Positions 54,217 through 62,964 of a DNA stretch of 64,000 bases are shown in pieces. The notes under the pieces were generated by a model, which worked only from the letters and a program-made list of their open reading frames with translations, made no database searches and was not told the DNA's origin. Where the stretch lies: positions 6,634,001 through 6,698,000 of the forward strand of contig NZ_CP109435.1 of the NCBI RefSeq assembly GCF_036227125.1, in the 5' to 3' direction. Position 1 is the first letter of the stretch, and every line of letters starts with the position of its first letter. The position numbers and the translations under genes were made by a program. This DNA is from Streptomyces sp. NBC_01485 (GTDB lineage: Bacteria; Actinomycetota; Actinomycetes; Streptomycetales; Streptomycetaceae).

Positions 54217-54769
54217 CGACGGAGCCGAACTGCGCCCCCTGGAGCCCTGGCACGCCGAGGAGTTCCTCGCGCACCTGGAGCGCGGCCGGGAGTTCATCAA
54301 CCAGTACGTCCCCTTCGGCGCCCAGGCCACCGACGTGACCGGCGCGCGCGAGGTGCTCCAGCGGTACGCCGACATGCGCGCCGCCGACACCGGCTCCCTG
54401 CACGGCCTGTGGCTGGACGGCACGCTCGTGGGCGGCGTGCTCTTCCTGAACTTCGACGCCGCGAACGCGAACTGCGAGGTCGGCTGCTGGCTGGAACCGG
54501 CCGGCAGCGGGCGCGGTCTGGTCAGCCGGGCGATCCGGGTGCTGATCGACTTCGCCGTCGACCGGCGCGGGATCCAGCGGATCGAGTGGTGCGCGTCGGC
54601 GGGGAACACGCCCAGCCTGAACGTCGCCCGGCGGCTGGGGATGACCCGCGACGGCGTACGCCGGCAGGCCTACCCCTATCGTGGGGTGCGGCACGACCTC
54701 GAAGTGTGGTCCGTGCTGGCCCAGGAGTGGCGCGACGCACGCGCGCGCGGCGCTCACAACGATCATTAA
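54194..54769 (+). CDS. GNAT acetyltransferase, RimJ/RimL type
   Basis: A 191-residue N-acetyltransferase with LRPLEPWHAEEFLAHLERGREFINQYVPF, then the acetyl-CoA core GGVLFLNFDAANANCEVGCWLEPAGSGRGLVSRAIRVLIDFA (pyrophosphate loop GSGRGLVSRA), and AGNTPSLNVARRLGMTRDG. Members acetylate ribosomal protein N-termini, serine residues or small amines. The start lies inside the end of the MMPL gene in another frame, so the two are probably co-transcribed. Confidence 0.9.
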   Translation: MYAISLGDDGAELRPLEPWHAEEFLAHLERGREFINQYVPFGAQATDVTGAREVLQRYADMRAADTGSLHGLWLDGTLVGGVLFLNFDAANANCEVGCWLEPAGSGRGLVSRAIRVLIDFAVDRRGIQRIEWCASAGNTPSLNVARRLGMTRDGVRRQAYPYRGVRHDLEVWSVLAQEWRDARARGAHNDH

Positions 54770-54804
54770 GGGACCTCTCAGAGAGCGTCCGTACGGTGCG
54801 AGGT

Positions 54805-55389
54805 ATGGGAACCAAGACTGTTGACGAGGCCGGCGCCGAGCCCGGCACCGAGGCGAAGACCGACGAGGAGAAGGTGGACGTCACCAAGACCGCCGCCACG
54901 GACGAGGTGACCGAGGAGGCCACGGACTCCGAGGACGACGCCGACGAGCTCGTCGCCGAGGACGAGGACGAGGAGGCCACCGTCGTGGCCGGCTCCACCG
55001 GCGTCGGCCAGGGCGCGGGCGCCGTCGTCGCCGCCGTGCTCGGCTTCGTGTCGCTCACCGGCAGCTGGATCGGCACCGTCGCCGGGGCCCGCCAGACCCT
55101 CGTCGGCCAGTTGCAGACCGCGTCGACCGCGAGCGTCGCCCAGCAGATCGACGCGGTCTACGGCAACGCCTGGCAGACCACCGCGCTGTGGGCCGGCCTG
55201 TTCGCGCTGGCCGCGCTGGTCACCGGCGTCGTCGTGCTGGCCCGCCCGGCCTTCGGCAGCACCGCCCGGCCGCAGGCGCCCTGGATCAAGTCGGTCTCCT
55301 GGGCCGGCGTCGCGCTCGGCGTCATCGGCCTGCTCCTGGCCGTCCTCAAGTACACCGACGCGCTGCTCGGCCTGCCCTCCGCAAGCTGA
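54805..55389 (+). CDS. Acidic-tailed four-helix membrane protein
   Basis: A 194-residue protein. The first ~65 residues are extremely acidic and Thr/Glu/Asp-rich (DSEDDADELVAEDEDEE). A Gly/Ala/Val helix follows, a loop (SWIGTVAGARQTLVGQLQTAS...YGNAWQTT), and two or three more membrane helices, the last near residues 165-190. This matches a common uncharacterised actinobacterial layout. The acidic segment is likely cytoplasmic and disordered. A long hairpin follows the stop. Confidence 0.7.
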   Translation: MGTKTVDEAGAEPGTEAKTDEEKVDVTKTAATDEVTEEATDSEDDADELVAEDEDEEATVVAGSTGVGQGAGAVVAAVLGFVSLTGSWIGTVAGARQTLVGQLQTASTASVAQQIDAVYGNAWQTTALWAGLFALAALVTGVVVLARPAFGSTARPQAPWIKSVSWAGVALGVIGLLLAVLKYTDALLGLPSAS

Positions 55390-55404
55390 GTCACCGCAGG
55401 TCAC

Positions 55405-55455
55405 GAGGGGCCTCAGACCGACCGTAAGCACCTTACGGCCGACCTGAGGCCCCTC
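55405..55455. terminator. Long two-part stem-loop terminator
   Basis: An outer 12-bp stem gaggggcctcag / ctgaggcccctc (55405-55416, 55444-55455) encloses an inner 7-bp stem ccgtaag-cac-cttacgg (55422-55438). It lies 16 bases after the preceding stop. Confidence 0.85.
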
Positions 55456-55600
55456 AGCCGCGTCTAAGGCACCCCCCGTCGCCGAAGATACGGAACTCTC
55501 CCGATGCGGCGGCCCCCGCCGGGAGACGAAGGTGAAGTCACTGCACCCGGCATCGCAGCAAGCGAGGCCGAAAGCCCACCTTCCCCAGGGGACATCCACC

Positions 55601-55810
55601 ATGTACGAGTACGAGCTCCAGCAGGCCCGTTCCGCCGAACTGCTCCGCCAGGCCGAACACGAGCGCCTCGCCCGCGAGGCCGTCCGCGGCCGTCGCGCCG
55701 CCCGCCGCGAAGCCGCCGAACGCGCCACCGCCCAGCGGTCGGACGGCGGCGCCGAGAACGACTCGCATACCCACCGTCCGCGTCGGCTCCGGTTCGCCCG
55801 CGCGGCGTGA
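55601..55810 (+). CDS. Small Arg/Glu-rich protein
   Basis: A 69-residue protein starting MYEYELQQARSAELLRQAEHERLAREAVRGRRAARREAAERA. It is predicted to form one long charged helix, with a basic tail (HRPRRLRFARAA). I recognise this as a small hypothetical type common in Streptomyces, without known function. The ATG follows GGGGACATCC. It precedes the large LuxR regulator on the same strand by 95 bases. Confidence 0.65.
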   Translation: MYEYELQQARSAELLRQAEHERLAREAVRGRRAARREAAERATAQRSDGGAENDSHTHRPRRLRFARAA

Positions 55811-55905
55811 AGACCGGGGCGGGGACGGGCGACCGCACGAGGGTCGGCCCCCCTCCCGCCGGGGCCGCGGCGATATCCACTGGGCCCTCCGCACACCCGC
55901 GTGCG

Positions 55906-58900
55906 ATGCTCGCCCCCGTGCAGACCAGGTCCGTCAGTCCCGTCTTCGTCGGTCGCGCCGACGAGCTGAACACCTTGAACGCCGCGCTCTCCCGTGCCGC
56001 GGCGGGAGAGCCGCAGGCGCTGCTCATCGGGGGCGAGGCCGGGGTCGGCAAGACCAGGCTCGTCGAGGAGTTCGCCGCGGCCGCCCGCCGTCAGGGCGCC
56101 GTCGTCGCGCTCGGCGGCTGCGTCGAGATCGGCGCCGACGGCCTGCCCTTCGCCCCGTTCTCCACCGCCCTGCGCGCCCTGCGCCGCGCCCTGCCGGACG
56201 AACTGGCCGCCGCCGCGACCGGCCAGGAGGAGGAACTCGCCCGGCTGCTCCCCGAACTGGGCGAGACCCTCACCGCCCGGGGCTCCGGCCGCCCCGAAGA
56301 GGAGGGCATGGCCCGCCTCTTCGACCTCACCGCCCGCCTCCTGGAACGAGTCGCCGCCGGCCGTACCCTCGTCGTCGCCCTGGAGGACCTGCACTGGGCC
56401 GACGCCTCCACCCGCCACCTCCTCTCCTACCTGCTGCGCACCCTGCGCACCGGCCGGCTCGTCGTCCTCGCCACCTACCGCGCCGACGACATCCACCGCC
56501 GCCACCCGCTGCGCCCCCTGCTCGCCGAACTCGACCGGCTGCGCACCGTCCAGCGCCTCGAACTCGCCCGCTTCACCCGCGCCGAGACCGGCCGCCAGAT
56601 CGCCGGCATCCTGGCCCGCGAACCCGGCCCCGACCAGGTCGACGCCATCTTCGAACGCTCCGACGGCAACGCCTTCTTCGTCGAGGAACTCGCCGTCGCC
56701 GCCCACGAGGGCTGCCGCACCGGCCTCCCCGACACCCTGCGCGACCTGCTGCTCGTCCGCGTCGAGGCGCTGCCCGAGAGCGCGCAGACCGTCGCCCGGA
56801 TCGTCGCCGAGGGCGGCTCCACCGTCGAGTACCGGCTGCTGGACGCCGTCGCCCGGCTCACCGAGGACGACCTCATCGAGGCCCTGCGCGCCGCTGTGGG
56901 CGCCAACCTCCTGCGCGCCACCCCCGACGGCGACGGATACCGCTTCCGGCACTCCCTGGTCCGCGAGGCCGTCGGCGACGACCTGCTCCCCGGCGAACGC
57001 GCCCGCCTCAACCGCCGCTACGCCGAGGCCCTGCAGGCGGACCCGACGCTCGTCCCCGCCGACGAACGCGTCATGCGGCTGGCCAGCTACTGGTACCACG
57101 CCCACGACCCGGCCAAGGCCCTCCCCGCCGTCCTGGACGCCTCCGTCGAGGCCCGCTCCCGGCGCGCCTACAGCGAACAACTGCGGCTCCTGGAACGGGC
57201 GATGGAGCTGTGGGAGGCCGCGCCCGAGGAGGTACGGGCCGCCCTGCGCCCCGTCGACTACACGGAGGCCTATCCCCCCTGCGGCTGCGATCCGGCCACC
57301 ACACCGCTGCGCTACCTCGACCTCATGGCCGAGGCCGCCGTCGCGGGCCGCTACTGCGGGGAACGCGAACGCGCCCTGAAGATCACCAAGCGGGCGCTGT
57401 GCCTGCTGGAGAACGAGGACGACGCTCCCCCTGGCTCTCAACTGCGTTCGAGCCGGGGGGACCCCCAGCGCGCCGCCTGGTTCTGGGTGCAGCGCTCCCG
57501 GCTGGTGCACTCCCTGGGCCGGGGCAGTGGCCGCGAGGAGCTTGCCACCGCCCAGGACCTGGTACGCGGTATGCCGCCCAACGAGGTGCATGCCGAGGTG
57601 CTCACGCACATGGCCAACTGGTCGATGGTTCACGACCCCGGTCCCGAGGCCTACCAGGCCGCCGAGCGGGCCGTGGAGTATGCCCGCATGGTCGGCGCCC
57701 GCGAGACCGAGCTCAACGCCCGTCAGATTCTCGGTGTCTTCATGGTCGACGCCGGCCACATCGAGGCCGGCCTCGCGGAGCTGCACGAGGTCAGGGAACA
57801 GGCGCTCGCCGAGGTCACCCCCTCCGTCGCGCTGAACGCCTATGTCAACCTCCCCTCCGAACTGGAGGGGATCGGCCGCTCACGGGAGGCCGTGCCGATG
57901 CTGGAGGAGGGCCTCGCCTTCGCCAAGCTGCACGGACCGCCCGACTCCGAGGCCTGGGTGTGGGGCAACCTCGCCGAGTCCCTGCTCTCCCTGGGCCGCT
58001 GGGACGAGGCCGACCGCGCCTGCGCCGCCGCCGGACGGATGGGCCAGGGCGCGGCGGTCCGAGGCGTCCACGCCACCCTCCGCGCCGAACTCGCCCTCGC
58101 CCGCGGCGACCTCACCGACGTCGACCGTCAACTGAGCTCGGCGCAGGGCTACTTCAGCTCCCACGAGCACGCCCCCCACCATCTCCCTCTCATCCGCCTC
58201 GCCATCGGACTCGCCGCGGCCCAGGGCCGCCCCCTGGATGTCCGCGCCCACCTTGCACGCGTCCTCGACCGGGACTTCCCGCCCGGCGCCCAGCGCTACG
58301 CCTGGCCGCTGCTGCTCGCCGCCGCCTCCGCCGAGGGCGACGCCCGCGCGACTCCTGCCGCCGAGCCCGGCCGCGCCGACCTCCTCGACCGCCTCCGCAC
58401 GGCCGCGAAGCAGCTCGCCACGAGCGCCCCCGTCTGGCAGGCCCACGAGCGCTGGGTCCGCGCCGAGCTCCTGCGCGCCGAGGGCCGCACCGACCCCGAC
58501 GACTGGTCCGAGGTGGTCGCCGCCTTCGAACGCCTGGAACGCCCCTACGACCTCGCCCGCACCCGCCACCGCCTGGCCGAGGCCCTGCTCTCAGCCGACG
58601 GCGGCGACGACGGACGTGACCGGGCCGCCGAGCTCCTCCGCCTCGCTCACGCGGTCGCCGCCCACCTCGGCGCCGTCCCCCTCACCGACGCCGTCACCCT
58701 CCTCGCCCAACGCGCCCGCCTCCCCCTTTCCCCCACCGCACGGACACCCTCCACCGACCCCCTCGACTCCTTCGGCCTGACCGGCCGGGAACGCGACGTC
58801 CTCCGCCTGGTCTCCGACGGCCGCACCAACCGCCAGATCGCCGAGGTCCTCTTCATCTCGCCGAAGACGGCCAGCGTCCACGTCTCGAACATCCTGTCCA

Positions 58901-58995
58901 AACTCGACGTCAAGGGCCGCGGCGAGGCGGCGGCCGTGGCTCACCGGCTGCGCTTGTTCCCGCCGGGGGCGGGGGACGGGGTGGTCGCGCGATAA
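55906..58995 (+). CDS. Large LuxR-type ATP-dependent transcriptional regulator (LAL-like)
   Basis: About 1,029 residues. An N-terminal AAA/STAND ATPase has Walker A LIGGEAGVGKTRLVEEF (about residues 36-52) and a Walker B-like strand TLVVALEDLHWADASTRHLL. A long TPR-like helical middle follows, and a C-terminal LuxR HTH reads FGLTGRERDVLRLVSDGRTNRQIAEVLFISPKTASVHVSNIL. These proteins act as ATP-switched activators of secondary metabolism or sugar genes. An in-frame palindromic repeat inserts about 15 odd residues (APPGSQLRSSRGDPQ) near residue 510. The start is uncertain: a GTG four codons later (VQTRSVSPVFVGRADEL) is equally plausible, and neither has a clear ribosome site. Confidence 0.9.
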   Translation: MLAPVQTRSVSPVFVGRADELNTLNAALSRAAAGEPQALLIGGEAGVGKTRLVEEFAAAARRQGAVVALGGCVEIGADGLPFAPFSTALRALRRALPDELAAAATGQEEELARLLPELGETLTARGSGRPEEEGMARLFDLTARLLERVAAGRTLVVALEDLHWADASTRHLLSYLLRTLRTGRLVVLATYRADDIHRRHPLRPLLAELDRLRTVQRLELARFTRAETGRQIAGILAREPGPDQVDAIFERSDGNAFFVEELAVAAHEGCRTGLPDTLRDLLLVRVEALPESAQTVARIVAEGGSTVEYRLLDAVARLTEDDLIEALRAAVGANLLRATPDGDGYRFRHSLVREAVGDDLLPGERARLNRRYAEALQADPTLVPADERVMRLASYWYHAHDPAKALPAVLDASVEARSRRAYSEQLRLLERAMELWEAAPEEVRAALRPVDYTEAYPPCGCDPATTPLRYLDLMAEAAVAGRYCGERERALKITKRALCLLENEDDAPPGSQLRSSRGDPQRAAWFWVQRSRLVHSLGRGSGREELATAQDLVRGMPPNEVHAEVLTHMANWSMVHDPGPEAYQAAERAVEYARMVGARETELNARQILGVFMVDAGHIEAGLAELHEVREQALAEVTPSVALNAYVNLPSELEGIGRSREAVPMLEEGLAFAKLHGPPDSEAWVWGNLAESLLSLGRWDEADRACAAAGRMGQGAAVRGVHATLRAELALARGDLTDVDRQLSSAQGYFSSHEHAPHHLPLIRLAIGLAAAQGRPLDVRAHLARVLDRDFPPGAQRYAWPLLLAAASAEGDARATPAAEPGRADLLDRLRTAAKQLATSAPVWQAHERWVRAELLRAEGRTDPDDWSEVVAAFERLERPYDLARTRHRLAEALLSADGGDDGRDRAAELLRLAHAVAAHLGAVPLTDAVTLLAQRARLPLSPTARTPSTDPLDSFGLTGRERDVLRLVSDGRTNRQIAEVLFISPKTASVHVSNILSKLDVKGRGEAAAVAHRLRLFPPGAGDGVVAR
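57426..57468 (+). repeat. Palindromic repeat element inserted in frame in the LuxR regulator gene
   Basis: Arms ccccctggctc (57427-57437) and gagccgggggg (57450-57460) pair around a 12-base loop, and the following acccccag can pair alternatively with the left arm. The form ccccc-ggctc...gagcc-ggggg is that of a dispersed intergenic palindrome common in Streptomyces. Here it sits inside a coding frame without breaking it. Confidence 0.7.
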
Positions 58996-59025
58996 TGGCC
59001 GTGCCACCAGCCATGGAGGAGCCGC

Positions 59026-59400
59026 GTGTACCGGATCGAGTTCACCGAGCGCGCCGCGACCCAACGCGACGCACTCCCCGAGGCCAGCCGCAGGCTGCTC
59101 GGCCGTGGCATGGCGAAGTTTGCCGAAGCCCCCTTCACGCCGGTGTCACAGGCGGTCGGCGGCGAGGACATCCGCGTGGTGTCCGTCGTGCCCGGGCTGA
59201 CCGTCCGCTACCTGGTGCACCGGGCCTTCCTGATCCCGCTCTCGCTCGCGTTGCTCGATCAGTCACTCATCGACGAATGGACGAACGGTCGCCCGGCGCG
59301 ACGCGGCCCGGAAAAGGGAGAACGATGTTCAACGCCTTCGAGGACCTCTTCGCGCCGGGCCGCAAGCACACCCGGGACGAGCAGAACCGGCTGGAGCTGA
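59026..59400 (+). CDS. RelE/ParE-like small protein
   Basis: A frame of up to 124 residues. The first ~88 (YRIEFTERAATQRDALPEASRRLLGRGMAKFAEAPFTP...VVPGLTVRYLVHRAFLIPLSLALLDQ) have the alternating strand and helix pattern of RelE/ParE-fold toxins. The last ~25 residues overlap the next gene in another frame and look non-native (CSTPSRTSSRRAASTPG), so the C-terminus may have been extended by loss of its original stop. No antitoxin gene is evident next to it: the following DUF6191-like protein is not a typical antitoxin. GGAGCCGC precedes the GTG. Confidence 0.6.
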   Translation: MYRIEFTERAATQRDALPEASRRLLGRGMAKFAEAPFTPVSQAVGGEDIRVVSVVPGLTVRYLVHRAFLIPLSLALLDQSLIDEWTNGRPARRGPEKGERCSTPSRTSSRRAASTPGTSRTGWS

Positions 59401-59531
59401 CCCGGGAGGACGTCGGGGACGGTGATCCCGGGCGAGGGCCGATAGACCTCACGTCCGGGAAGGTCGTCGTACGGCCGCCCGAGGCCGAGGAGGAGGCGGA
59501 GGCGGCGGAGGAGGAAGCGGAGGACGGGTGA
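59325..59531 (+). CDS. Small DUF6191-like acidic-tailed protein
   Basis: A 68-residue protein. MFNAFEDLFAPGRKHTRDEQNRLELTREDVGDGDPGRGPIDLTSGKVVV followed by a run of Glu/Ala residues matches a small actinobacterial family I associate with DUF6191. Function is unknown. The ATG has a good GGGAG site four bases upstream. It overlaps the end of the RelE-like frame by 76 bases and stops six bases before the facing sugar-dehydrogenase gene's stop. Confidence 0.75.
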   Translation: MFNAFEDLFAPGRKHTRDEQNRLELTREDVGDGDPGRGPIDLTSGKVVVRPPEAEEEAEAAEEEAEDG

Positions 59532-59537
59532 CGGGGT

Positions 59538-60716
59538 TCAGGTCACCTGTAGCTCCAGGATCCGGTCGTCCTCCTTCTCCGGGTCGCCGCGGCCGTCCGT
59601 GTTGCTGGTCGTGACCCACAGTTTGTCGCCGCCCGCCGACACCACCGTGCGCAGCCGGCCGTACTCGCCGTCGAGGAAGGCCTGCGGGTCCGCCGAGGCC
59701 ACCGTGCCCTTCAGCGGGACGCGCCACAGGCGCTGCCCCTTCAGCCCCGCCATCCAGATCGAGCCCTCGGCGTAGGCGATGCCGCTGGGAGAGGCGTCGT
59801 CGGTGTGCCACTGGGCTATCGGGTTCTGGAACTTCGTGTCCCCGGACTTGCCCTCCGCCGTCGGCCAGCCGTAGTCGCCGCCGGGCGCGATCGCGTTCAG
59901 CTCGTCCCACGTGTCCTGGCCGAACTCCGAGGCGAACAGGCGCTGTTCGGAGTCCCAGGCCAGCCCCTGCACATTGCGATGGCCGTACGAGTACACGGGG
60001 GAGTCCGGGAACGGGTTGCCGGCGGCCGGTTCGCCCTCCGGGGTCAGCCGCAGGATCTTGCCGCCGAGGGACTTCTTGTCCTGGGCCAGCCCCCGGTCGC
60101 CGCTCTCGCCCGTGCCGACGTAGAGCATCCCGTCCGGGCCGAACGCGATCCGGCCACCGTTGTGGATCATGCCCTTGGGGATGCCCTTGAACACTGTGTC
60201 GGGCGCCCCCAGTTGGTCCCCGGCGGGCCGCTTCGCGTCGTAGAGCATGCGGACGATCCGGTTGTCCGAGGCCGAGGTGAAGTAGGCGTAGACCATGTGG
60301 TCCGAGGCGTAGTCGGGGGAGAGCGCGAGGCCCAGCAGACCGCCCTCGCCGGCGGCGGAGACGCCCGGCACCTCGCCCAGCTCGGTCTTGCCGCCCGTCT
60401 TCTCGTCCACCCGCGTGATCGTCCCCTCGTCACGCGAGGCCACCAGCAGGCCGCCCTCGGGGAGCGGGGCGAGGCCCCAGGGGCTGTCCAGGCCCTCGGC
60501 GACCGTACGCACCACCTTGACCGTGCCCTTCGCGGGCGGGGTCTTCTCGGCGGCCGGTGAGGTCTGCGCGGCCGTACCGCCCGGAGACGCGCTGACGGAC
60601 GCGCCCGGCGACTCCCCGGCGCCGGAGGAACCGGCGGAACAACCTGCCGTCACCAGCAGAGCACTCGCGCCCACGACGGCCAAGACGGCCGACACAGTTC
60701 GACGTTGCACGATCAC
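59538..60716 (-). CDS. Lipoprotein PQQ-type glucose/sorbosone dehydrogenase-like beta-propeller
   Basis: A 392-residue six-bladed propeller of the GSDH/aldose sugar dehydrogenase family. The signal peptide ends in the lipobox LLVTAGC (Cys about 26), then a Ser/Pro/Ala linker. The catalytic-type segment is MIHNGGRIAFGPDGMLYVGTGESGD (His then Gly-rich), followed by YSYGHRNVQGLAWD and EFGQDTWDELNAIAPGGDYGWP. Family enzymes oxidise sugars with PQQ; many actinobacterial members have unproven cofactor use. The GTG start is uncertain by two codons. It is tail-to-tail with the DUF6191-like gene. Confidence 0.88.
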   Translation of the reverse strand: MIVQRRTVSAVLAVVGASALLVTAGCSAGSSGAGESPGASVSASPGGTAAQTSPAAEKTPPAKGTVKVVRTVAEGLDSPWGLAPLPEGGLLVASRDEGTITRVDEKTGGKTELGEVPGVSAAGEGGLLGLALSPDYASDHMVYAYFTSASDNRIVRMLYDAKRPAGDQLGAPDTVFKGIPKGMIHNGGRIAFGPDGMLYVGTGESGDRGLAQDKKSLGGKILRLTPEGEPAAGNPFPDSPVYSYGHRNVQGLAWDSEQRLFASEFGQDTWDELNAIAPGGDYGWPTAEGKSGDTKFQNPIAQWHTDDASPSGIAYAEGSIWMAGLKGQRLWRVPLKGTVASADPQAFLDGEYGRLRTVVSAGGDKLWVTTSNTDGRGDPEKEDDRILELQVT

Positions 60717-60839
60717 GGTCCCTTCGAAGCGGCGGTCACGGCGGCCAAGTTGATCAAGGTGGCACCTGCAGCAGCAGGCTCGTTCGTTCCACCTGTCCTA
60801 CGCCCCGCACGCCTCACGGGTTCCCGATCCGGCTCGATC

Positions 60840-60935
60840 CGACCCGAAAGCGGGACGCGGAGGCGAGAGACGGAAGCGGGACGCGAAGGCAGCGCTCGGA
60901 AGCGGGACCCGACAGCGGCGCTCGACAGCGGCGCT
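60840..60935. repeat. Short direct repeats between the dehydrogenase-like and aldo/keto reductase genes
   Basis: The unit g(g)aagcgggacgcg recurs about three times (60850-60900) and gacagcggcgctc twice just before the reductase stop. No function is apparent. The 218-base spacer otherwise holds no gene. Confidence 0.6.
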
Positions 60936-61933
60936 CACTCCCACGATCCCCGGGCCCCCGGCAGTTCCGCCACCTCCGTCAGGTCCTGCGGCGTCAGGCG
61001 CAGACCGGGCGCCTCCGCGTTCTCCGCCACCCAGCGCTCCTGCTTGGCGCCCGGGACCGGGACCACGTGCGGGCCCTGTGCCAGCACCCAGGCCAGGGCC
61101 ACCTGCGCGGCCGTCACGGACTCGCCGTGCCGGGCGGCGACCCGACGCAGTCCGGCCACGATCGGCTGGTTCGCGGCCATCATCTCGGCGGTGAAACGGG
61201 GGTGCCGGGCCCGCATGTCGTCCGGCTCGAAGCCCTCGCCCGGGGTCAGCGTGCCGGTGAGGAAACCGTTGCCGAGCGGCATCGCCGCCACGAAGCCGAC
61301 CCCGCGCGCCTCGCACCACGGCAGCAGCGCGTCCAGCGCCTCCGGAGACCACACCGACAGCTCCGCCTCCACCGCGCTCACCGGGAAGACCTGCTGGACC
61401 CGCCGCAACTGCCGAATCGTTCCGTCGTGCAGCCGCCCCCCGGCCCGGCGACCACCCCGCGCCCCCACCGCGCACAGCCCCAACGCCCGCACCTTGCCCG
61501 CCCGGACGAGCTCGGCCATCGCGCCCCAGGTCTCCTCGACCGGGACCTCGGGGTCCGCGCGGTGCAACTGGTAGAGGTCGATGACATCCGTCTGCAGGCG
61601 CCGCAGGGAAGCGTCGCAGGCCCGTTTCACGTACCCGGGGCGGCCGTTGGCCACGATGTGCTGCTCGCCGACGAGCAGCCCGACCTTCGTCGACACGAAC
61701 ACGTCCGCGCGCCGCTCCTTCAACACCCGCCCGAGCAACAGCTCGTTGGTGAACGGGCCGTACATGTCGGCGGTGTCCAGCAGGGACGAACCCGCGTCCA
61801 GCGCCCGGTGCACCGCCCTGAGCGACTCGTCGCCCCGCTGCCGCGACCCGCTGTACGCCCAGCTCATCGGCATGCACCCGAGACCGACGGCCCCCACTTC
61901 GAGCGTCCCCGCGCCGATCGTCCTGCGCTCCAC
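60935..61933 (-). CDS. Aldo/keto reductase
   Basis: A 332-residue NADPH-dependent AKR barrel. The catalytic tetrad is visible: Asp in SLLDTADMYGPFTNE with Tyr in the same motif, Lys in VFVSTKVGL, and His in IDLYQLHRADPEVPVEE. The cofactor region is VVPVPGAKQERWVAENAEA. The closest type is the AKR11/AKR13-like group of general oxidoreductases. An unusual Arg/Gly-rich insertion (GARGGRRAGGRLHDGT, about residues 158-173) interrupts the usual VSN segment after GKVRALGLCAV. The GTG start is the first codon before the conserved lead. It is divergent from the D-2-hydroxyacid dehydrogenase gene by 74 bases. Confidence 0.92.
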   Translation of the reverse strand: MERRTIGAGTLEVGAVGLGCMPMSWAYSGSRQRGDESLRAVHRALDAGSSLLDTADMYGPFTNELLLGRVLKERRADVFVSTKVGLLVGEQHIVANGRPGYVKRACDASLRRLQTDVIDLYQLHRADPEVPVEETWGAMAELVRAGKVRALGLCAVGARGGRRAGGRLHDGTIRQLRRVQQVFPVSAVEAELSVWSPEALDALLPWCEARGVGFVAAMPLGNGFLTGTLTPGEGFEPDDMRARHPRFTAEMMAANQPIVAGLRRVAARHGESVTAAQVALAWVLAQGPHVVPVPGAKQERWVAENAEAPGLRLTPQDLTEVAELPGARGSWE

Positions 61934-62007
61934 CTGGCCGTGACCCTCCCTTTCCGACCCCCCAACCTAACCTCTGTCTCGACGCGCACCTGACATAGCC
62001 TCCGACC

Positions 62008-62964
62008 ATGAACGCTGCTGACGCATGGCTCCCCCTCCCTCCGGAGGAGATCGAGGGTCTCCCCGAGGGGCTGAACTACCGCTTCTGGAACGGTGCGGCG
62101 GACTTTCCGGCGGATCCGGCCGACTGCGTCTTCTACGTCGTCCCCTACATGAAGCCGGCCGAGGTCGTACTGCGGCCCCTGTCCCACCTGAGCTCCGTCC
62201 AGGTCGTGCAGACGCTGTCGGCCGGCACCGACAGCGTGGAGCCGGGGCTTCGGCACCTGCGTCCCGGAGTGCGGCTCTGCAACGCGCGCGGGGTGCACGA
62301 GGCCAGCACCGCCGAGCTGACGCTCACCCTGGTCCTCGCGTCGCTGCGCGGGGTTCCCGACTTCGTGCGGGCCCAGGACCGGGGGGAGTGGCTCGGCGGG
62401 TTCCGGCCCGCGCTCGCCGACAAGAACGTGCTCATCGTCGGGTACGGATCGATCGGCGCCGCCATCGAGGACCGGCTCGTACCGTTCGAGGTGGCGCGGG
62501 TGGCGCGCGTCGCGCGCTCCTGGCGCACGACGGCGCGCGGCCCCGTGCATCCGATCACCGAACTGCCCGCCCTGCTCCCCGAGGCGGACGTCGTGATCGT
62601 GTCCACGCCCCTGAACGAGCACACGCTCGGCCTGGTGGACGCCGAGTTCCTGGCCCGCATGAAGGACGGCGCGCTGCTCGTCAACGTGGCCCGCGGTCCG
62701 GTCGTCGACACCAAGGCGCTGCTCGCCGAACTGGAGGGCGGCCGCCTCACCGCCGCCCTGGACGTCACCGACCCCGAACCCCTGCCCCAGGGGCACCCGT
62801 TGTGGACCGCGCCGGGCGTCCTCGTCAGCCCCCACGTCGGCGGACCCACCTCCGCCTTCCGGCCCCGAGCCGAACGACTGCTGGTGGACCAGTTGGGCCG
62901 ATTCGTGAACCGGCGACCGCTGCGCAACGTGATCCTTACGACGGGCACGGCGAACGGCTCATGA
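62008..62964 (+). CDS. D-isomer-specific 2-hydroxyacid dehydrogenase
   Basis: A 318-residue NAD-dependent dehydrogenase. The Rossmann motif is NVLIVGYGSIGAAIEDRL (about residues 139-156). The substrate Arg is in LLVNVARGPVVD, the Glu in DVTDPEPLPQGHPLW and the catalytic His in VLVSPHVGGPTSAF. The family includes phosphoglycerate, glyoxylate and hydroxypyruvate reductases; this short type more resembles glyoxylate/hydroxypyruvate reductases than SerA, which has an ACT domain. The ATG has no strong ribosome site. Confidence 0.92.
   Translation: MNAADAWLPLPPEEIEGLPEGLNYRFWNGAADFPADPADCVFYVVPYMKPAEVVLRPLSHLSSVQVVQTLSAGTDSVEPGLRHLRPGVRLCNARGVHEASTAELTLTLVLASLRGVPDFVRAQDRGEWLGGFRPALADKNVLIVGYGSIGAAIEDRLVPFEVARVARVARSWRTTARGPVHPITELPALLPEADVVIVSTPLNEHTLGLVDAEFLARMKDGALLVNVARGPVVDTKALLAELEGGRLTAALDVTDPEPLPQGHPLWTAPGVLVSPHVGGPTSAFRPRAERLLVDQLGRFVNRRPLRNVILTTGTANGS

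Noticed and set aside
54778..57786. A ~1,000-residue antisense frame opposite the LuxR regulator
   Set aside because: The opposite strand has contiguous Walker, TPR-like and LuxR motifs; the antisense product is Gly/Val/Asp-rich without a recognisable domain.
61067..61993. A plus-strand frame opposite the aldo/keto reductase
   Set aside because: It overlaps the complete AKR catalytic tetrad on the other strand and is Arg/His/Pro-rich.
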